Shown: positions 59,740 through 64,000 of the stretch, piece after piece
Numbering within the stretch: position 1 is the stretch's first letter
How the letters are laid out: every line of letters starts with the position of its first letter
DNA from: Physcocola sp002396385
GTDB taxonomy: Bacteria > Bacteroidota > Bacteroidia > Bacteroidales > Paludibacteraceae
DNA length: 64,000 bases
Assembly: GCA_946535435.1 (NCBI GenBank)
Contig: CAMNDM010000015.1
Coordinates: 1-64,000 of the forward strand
Reading direction: 5' to 3'
Made by a program: the position numbers and the translations under genes
Notes under the pieces: model-generated
What the model saw: the letters and a program-made list of their open reading frames with translations, nothing else
What the model was told of the DNA's origin: nothing
The model's database searches: none

Positions 59740-60998
59740 TTGTTTTCCTTTTTGATAGGTGTGTCGTCAATGTATTTACCCTGTTTCAAGTTTTCCAACA
59801 CTTTTGAAATGGCATCAACCGTATAGGTTACGTCATCTAAAGTATGTATGGCTGTTGGTATTAGGCGAACCATCAGTTTTCCAACCTGGACGTAAGGATA
59901 AATAATAGGTACACAGAATATGTTGAAGTTTTCACGAAGGTCCATCAATAAATGAAGTCCTTCCTGCATGTTGTGGACGGAAAAAAAGATAGGGGTGATA
60001 GGCGACTGAGTGTTACCCAAATCACACCCAACTTTCCGAAGCCCCTTCTGTAGTGAAGTGGCAATAGTCCACAGATTCTTTTTTAATTGAGGGTTCTTCT
60101 GGATATAATGAAGCCTGAAAATAGCGCTTTTTACATATATCAGAGGTAACGCTTCCGAAAAAGTCTGAGAACGCATATTGTATCTGAGATAGTCAATGAC
60201 AGGTTCGGAACTGGCAACAAAGCCACCAATAAGCCCCATTGTTTTCTCGAAATTTCCAATTAAGACATCAACCTTGTCTTGTACATTCAACAGTTCTGTT
60301 GCACCAATGCCGGTTTCACCCATAATGCCTAAACCATGAGGGTCGCAGACAATCCATGTGAATTTATACTTTTCCTTTAATAGAGCTATTTTGTCAAGTG
60401 GTACGAGTTCTCCAGTTAGCGCTAAGATACCTTCTGTTATCAATAAAACACCTCCGTCCTGCGATTCTGCTGCCTCACAAGCATTTTTTAACTGAATCTC
60501 AAGGTTGTCTATGTTATTTTTTAAATAGGTGAATTTACGGTTAGCCGGATGCAGTCTGATGCTGTCGTGTATGCATGTGTGAACATCGGGGTCATAAACG
60601 AACACGTCATTTCGTCCGCACATACAGTCTATAACTGAAACAACCCCTTGAAAAAAAGAATTAAGAACAAAAGTATCTTCTTTTTTTACAAATGCAGCAA
60701 GGTCTTCCTCTAATTGTTCGTGAAGAGACGTATGGCCAGTCATCAGTCTGGATCCCATCGTACAAGAAAGCCCGTATTGACTGACTGTTTCACGGTCAAA
60801 AGCCTTAATGTCTTCATTGTTTGCCAGACCAAGATAGTTGTTTTGGCTCCAGTTGAGCACCTCGTGCCCACGGAACTTCATATGTGGACCAATCTCACCC
60901 TCAAGTTTTGGAAACATAAAGTAGCCATGTCCCTGCTTGCTCCACTGGCCTAAAGCGCCTGGATTATTTTTTATACGTTCAAGTATATCCATATACAA
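59736..60998 (-). CDS. Serine palmitoyltransferase-like / alpha-oxoamine synthase
   Basis: A 420-residue PLP enzyme of the family that joins an acyl-CoA to an amino acid (serine palmitoyltransferase, 8-amino-7-oxononanoate synthase). NWSQNNYLGLANNEDIKA, the VCDPHGLGIMGETGIG motif with the PLP Asp, and IGNFEKTMGLIGGFVASS with the PLP Lys. Bacteroidales use serine palmitoyltransferase to start sphingolipid synthesis. The usual Ala in D-A-H-G is Pro here, so substrate may differ. It starts one base before the PBP1A stop region and overlaps the deaminase by four bases. Confidence 0.82.
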   Translation of the reverse strand: MYMDILERIKNNPGALGQWSKQGHGYFMFPKLEGEIGPHMKFRGHEVLNWSQNNYLGLANNEDIKAFDRETVSQYGLSCTMGSRLMTGHTSLHEQLEEDLAAFVKKEDTFVLNSFFQGVVSVIDCMCGRNDVFVYDPDVHTCIHDSIRLHPANRKFTYLKNNIDNLEIQLKNACEAAESQDGGVLLITEGILALTGELVPLDKIALLKEKYKFTWIVCDPHGLGIMGETGIGATELLNVQDKVDVLIGNFEKTMGLIGGFVASSEPVIDYLRYNMRSQTFSEALPLIYVKSAIFRLHYIQKNPQLKKNLWTIATSLQKGLRKVGCDLGNTQSPITPIFFSVHNMQEGLHLLMDLRENFNIFCVPIIYPYVQVGKLMVRLIPTAIHTLDDVTYTVDAISKVLENLKQGKYIDDTPIKKENK

Positions 60999-60999
60999 T

Positions 61000-63444
61000 C
61001 TAAACTTCTTCAGGTAATTCTAACTCATCAGACTCGTTTTGTTGCTCAGAGTCGTTATTAGACTTCTTCTCCGCAGGTAAGTTGTGGCTTCCCTTGCAAG
61101 AATTGAATCCGTCTGGAATATAGAATTTATCTTTTGGACTATAAGTTTTGTTTAACTTTTCGTCATTATATATTTTTTTCATATATATACCCCAAATAGG
61201 GAGTGCGGTAGAAGAACCTTGTCCGTTTCTTATGTTGTCGAAATGAACATCTCTATTTTCACCTCCAACCCAAACGCCGGTTATAAGTTTAGGAACAAAT
61301 CCCATAAACCAACCATCACTATTGTTTTGTGTGGTACCGGTTTTTCCCGCAACTTGAACAGACCAATCAATACAATAAGAGTATTGACGGGTTCTGAGTC
61401 TGAGGCCTGTTCCTGCGTCTATAACCCCACGCAGCATTTCAATCATTTTGTAGGAAGTCTCTTCCTTTATAATCTCGTGTGTTTTCGGTACAAAGTTTTT
61501 AGAAATCACATTACCGTTGTTATCTTCGATAGATGTGACATATATTGGGTCTGTTTGAAGACCTTTATTAGCAAATGCAGTGTATGCGGCAACCATTTCT
61601 CCGACTGAAATGTCTGCCACTCCTAAACACAAAGTGTAAACCTCGTCGAGATTTGATTTTATGCCGAAAGCTTTCAATAATCTCACAAAGTTTGATGGTT
61701 GTAGCTGCTTGATCAAGTAGGCTGAAATCCAGTTGTTAGAAGTGGCCAACCCGCGTTTTAACGTAATCATACTTCCTATTGTTGCCTTGTCTTTCTCTCC
61801 GAAAGCGACATTCTTTGGTGCCCAAATACTACCATCGGGCAGTACGATTTGAGGTTGTACGTTCGGGGCTTCATCGCAAGGTGTCATTCCCGATTCCATA
61901 GCAAGTGCATAGAGATAAGGTTTAATGGTGGATCCTACCTGACGACGACCCTGGGTTGCCATGTCATATTGAAAATGTTCGAAATTAGGGCCACCCACAT
62001 AAGCCTTTACATGACCGGTTACAGGCTCCATTGACATCATACCCGAACGTAATATTGATTTCAAGTAGCGAATAGAGTCCAAAGGAGTCAATGAAGTGTC
62101 TTTCGCAATGGCATAGACTGTATCTCTGCCATCTATTTTATCTTTCTTCCAAGCAAAGACTTCCATGTCATTTTTTGTGTTGAAAGCCTTTTCAATTTCT
62201 TTTTGTGACGCTCCATTCTTCTTCATAGTTCTATAGCGGTCGGTCCCTTTCATTGCGAGCGTCATAATGGTGTCAATTTGTCCTTCACGAGTTTGACTTG
62301 AGAAGGGCGCGCGTTTTCTGCCTTTCTTTTCTTTGTCAAACAAAGGTTGTAGATATCCGCCCAAATACAATCTCATCGCATCTTCAGCGTATTGCTGCAT
62401 ACGGGAGTCAATGGTCGTATGTATTTTCAAACCATCGGTATATAAGTTGTACTTAGTTCCGTCAGGCTTTAAATTTTTGTTACACCAGCCATATAAAGGG
62501 TCCTCTTTCCAAGCCTTCATGTCAGCGTTAAAGCTGGCTTGGTCGCTGTATTTGCTTCGTTGAGGTTCGTTGGCCGTCATAATTTTTCGGAGGAACTCAC
62601 GGAAGTAAGGAGCAAGACCTTGTTTGTGGTCTACGCTTGTATATTTTAAAACAATTGGTTTCTGTTTGATGGTCTCATATTCTTGGTCGGAAAGATAACC
62701 AGCTTTAACCATTTGATTTAAAACGACATTCCGTCGAGTTAGACACATTTCGTAATTCTTCTTCTTTATCGGATTATATAATGAAGGATTTTTAAGCATG
62801 CCGATGAGCAGAGCCGCTTCTTCAATAGATAAATCTTTGGGCTCCTTGCCAAAATAGATGCTGGCGGCCGATTTGATACCAACCGCATTGTTAAGGAAAT
62901 CGAATTTGTTCAAGTACATCGACATGATTTCCTCTTTAGTATAGAGTTTTTCAAGTTTTACAGCTATAACCCATTCTCCTAGAGCTTTCTGTTTCGCACG
63001 TTCCCACAAACTAGTTGCAGGCTCCACAGTGTATAGTAACTTTGCCAGTTGTTGGGTTATTGTACTACCTCCACCAGCATTTTTCTGGTGAAGAATTACA
63101 GTTTTAACAATCACACGTCCCAACGACTCGAAATCTATACCCGAGTGTTCATTGTATCGGACATCTTCTGTTGCAATTAAGGCTTTGACCAAGTTTTGTG
63201 AAAGTTCTGAATATGGGACGTAAACCCTGTTTTCCTTACTTTCGAAAAAACGGCCCAATACAACTCCGTCTGATGAATAGATTTCAGACGCATACTTATT
63301 TTTGGGGTTCTGTAGGTCTTCAAGTGGATGCATATTTCCCACTTTCCCATTACATATAAGATATACAACGGTAGAAACTGTTGCTAATCCTAAAAAAAAT
63401 AGCGCCCAAAAACCGATTAGGAATCTCTTTGTTAGTTTTGTCAT
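61000..63444 (-). CDS. Penicillin-binding protein 1A (bifunctional)
   Basis: An 814-residue inner-membrane enzyme. One N-terminal membrane helix (FLIGFWALFFLGLATVSTVV); a GT51 glycosyltransferase with catalytic Glu in ATEDVRYNEHSGIDFESL and GGGSTITQQLAKLLY; and a transpeptidase with the serine in GSTIKPYLYALAMESG, SNNWISAYLI (SxN) and AGKTGTTQNNSDGWFMGF (KTG). The C-terminal 25 residues are acidic and polar. Makes and cross-links peptidoglycan. First gene of the operon running to adk. Confidence 0.94.
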   Translation of the reverse strand: MTKLTKRFLIGFWALFFLGLATVSTVVYLICNGKVGNMHPLEDLQNPKNKYASEIYSSDGVVLGRFFESKENRVYVPYSELSQNLVKALIATEDVRYNEHSGIDFESLGRVIVKTVILHQKNAGGGSTITQQLAKLLYTVEPATSLWERAKQKALGEWVIAVKLEKLYTKEEIMSMYLNKFDFLNNAVGIKSAASIYFGKEPKDLSIEEAALLIGMLKNPSLYNPIKKKNYEMCLTRRNVVLNQMVKAGYLSDQEYETIKQKPIVLKYTSVDHKQGLAPYFREFLRKIMTANEPQRSKYSDQASFNADMKAWKEDPLYGWCNKNLKPDGTKYNLYTDGLKIHTTIDSRMQQYAEDAMRLYLGGYLQPLFDKEKKGRKRAPFSSQTREGQIDTIMTLAMKGTDRYRTMKKNGASQKEIEKAFNTKNDMEVFAWKKDKIDGRDTVYAIAKDTSLTPLDSIRYLKSILRSGMMSMEPVTGHVKAYVGGPNFEHFQYDMATQGRRQVGSTIKPYLYALAMESGMTPCDEAPNVQPQIVLPDGSIWAPKNVAFGEKDKATIGSMITLKRGLATSNNWISAYLIKQLQPSNFVRLLKAFGIKSNLDEVYTLCLGVADISVGEMVAAYTAFANKGLQTDPIYVTSIEDNNGNVISKNFVPKTHEIIKEETSYKMIEMLRGVIDAGTGLRLRTRQYSYCIDWSVQVAGKTGTTQNNSDGWFMGFVPKLITGVWVGGENRDVHFDNIRNGQGSSTALPIWGIYMKKIYNDEKLNKTYSPKDKFYIPDGFNSCKGSHNLPAEKKSNNDSEQQNESDELELPEEV

Positions 63445-63469
63445 GATAATTAATCAGCCAAAATTTTAG

Positions 63470-63499
63470 CAAATTTAGTTATTTTTTTAGCATTCCCAA
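63470..63499 (-). promoter_or_regulatory. PBP1A operon promoter
   Basis: On the minus strand TTGG at 63499-63496, 18 bases, TAAATTTG at 63477-63470. Start expected near 63,463, about 19 bases before the ATG. Confidence 0.5.
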
Positions 63500-63644
63500 T
63501 TAAATTTCTATGGATATGCTGAACCTGACAGAATATCAACTCGAATAAAATTTGATTGAAAAGGAGTGTTGTTTTATCGCATTATGACAAAAAAATGCCT
63601 AATGGGGTTAATAAATGACAAATCTTATAAAAAATCTTAAGAAA

Positions 63645-63675
63645 TATATAAATTTGTTGCTAATTTTGTAAAAAG
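63645..63675 (+). promoter_or_regulatory. nqrA promoter region with TAATTTTG box
   Basis: TAATTTTG at 63661-63668 within ATATATAAATTTGTTGCTAA, nearly the same stretch as in front of the aminotransferase gene. No separate -33 TTTG at the right distance. Leader about 55 bases. Confidence 0.5.
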
Positions 63676-63727
63676 GATTATACTGCCTTTAAAAGCAGAA
63701 AATAAAGTTAAACAATAAATAAATTTT

Positions 63728-64000
63728 ATGGCTGAGGTAATAAAAATCAAAAAAGGCCTAGACATCAATTTGAAGGGGAAAGCCGAAAAAAGAATTGAAG
63801 GCGACATCTTCCCTGTAGATTTTGGTATCAGACCAGACGATTTCGAAGGCGTGATTCCGCGCCTGGCTGTTAAGCCAGGGGACCATGTATTAATCGGTTC
63901 AGAATTGTTTCACGACAAAGAAGACCTTAATTTAAAGGTCGTTTCACCAGTAAGTGGAGAGGTTGTTGCTGTAAACAGAGGTGACCGCAGAAAGTTGCTC
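63728..64000 (+). CDS. nqrA: Na+-translocating NADH:quinone reductase subunit A, N-terminal part
   Basis: The first 91 residues of the gene, cut by the window edge. VIKIKKGLDINLKGKAEKRI and KPGDHVLIGSELFHDK, then VVSPVSGEVVAVNRGDRR match the N-terminal biotinyl-like hybrid-barrel domain of NqrA. The complex couples NADH oxidation to sodium export; nqrB-F would follow to the right. Confidence 0.9.
   Translation, partial: MAEVIKIKKGLDINLKGKAEKRIEGDIFPVDFGIRPDDFEGVIPRLAVKPGDHVLIGSELFHDKEDLNLKVVSPVSGEVVAVNRGDRRKLL

Overview
The window is a piece of a Bacteroidota (order Bacteroidales) chromosome with part of a prophage at its left end. Evidence for the host: promoters of the Bacteroidetes type (TTTG about 19 bases before TAnnTTTG), nqrA, a BspA-like LRR protein, DUF4403- and DUF5683-like proteins, an OmpA protein with TSP3 repeats, and a GH10 xylanase ending in what looks like a type IX secretion sorting domain. 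This points to a fibre-degrading anaerobe, probably from a gut or rumen; species cannot be read from the sequence. Host DNA is AT-rich, whereas bases 1 to about 13,450 are visibly GC-rich and phage-like.

Region 1 (1-14,005) is the early half of a prophage. The tail end of a plus-strand structural gene enters from the left. Everything else up to 13,451 reads on the minus strand: a run of small genes, a helix-turn-helix protein, DUF2800 nuclease, DUF2815 ssDNA-binding-like protein, family A DNA polymerase, VirE-type primase-helicase, VRR-NUC nuclease and SNF2 helicase. Between primase and VRR-NUC lies a 244-base gap with nine GGTACTTT iterons around a long imperfect palindrome, a candidate origin. 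Between 11,871 and 12,655 there is no protein gene, but four tRNA-shaped RNA elements on the minus strand and several GNRA-capped hairpins, two of which share identical flanks and differ by compensatory base changes. At 13,457-13,590 two opposed promoters and two 17-bp operators control the early operon and the plus-strand repressor at 13,613.

Region 2 (14,105-20,407) holds nadE and topB, then a convergent DUF4403-like envelope protein and an orphan AT-rich gene. Region 3 (20,428-28,736) has ompA and a tight six-gene minus operon: PqqD-like protein, ATP-grasp ligase, DAP-decarboxylase-like PLP enzyme, a urea-transporter/M23-peptidase fusion, a TPR/outer-membrane barrel protein and a TPR protein. 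It looks like an uncharacterised system that makes or modifies an amino-acid or peptide product at the envelope. Region 4 (28,892-39,947) carries mltD, a DUF5683-like gene, parB-parA, recQ, a LOG-family gene next to a sacsin-like GHKL ATPase, and dnaX with an A11 slippery run that joins two reading frames.

Region 5 (40,260-54,594) is mostly plus strand: pyruvate:ferredoxin oxidoreductase, a BspA-like LRR protein overlapping a Dna2-like nuclease-helicase, a membrane protein, smpB, a twin-ABC ATPase and an aminotransferase. Region 6 (54,677-64,000) has a secreted orphan protein, the xylanase, a minus operon PBP1A - serine-palmitoyltransferase-like - deaminase - hpt - adk, and the start of nqrA cut by the window edge.
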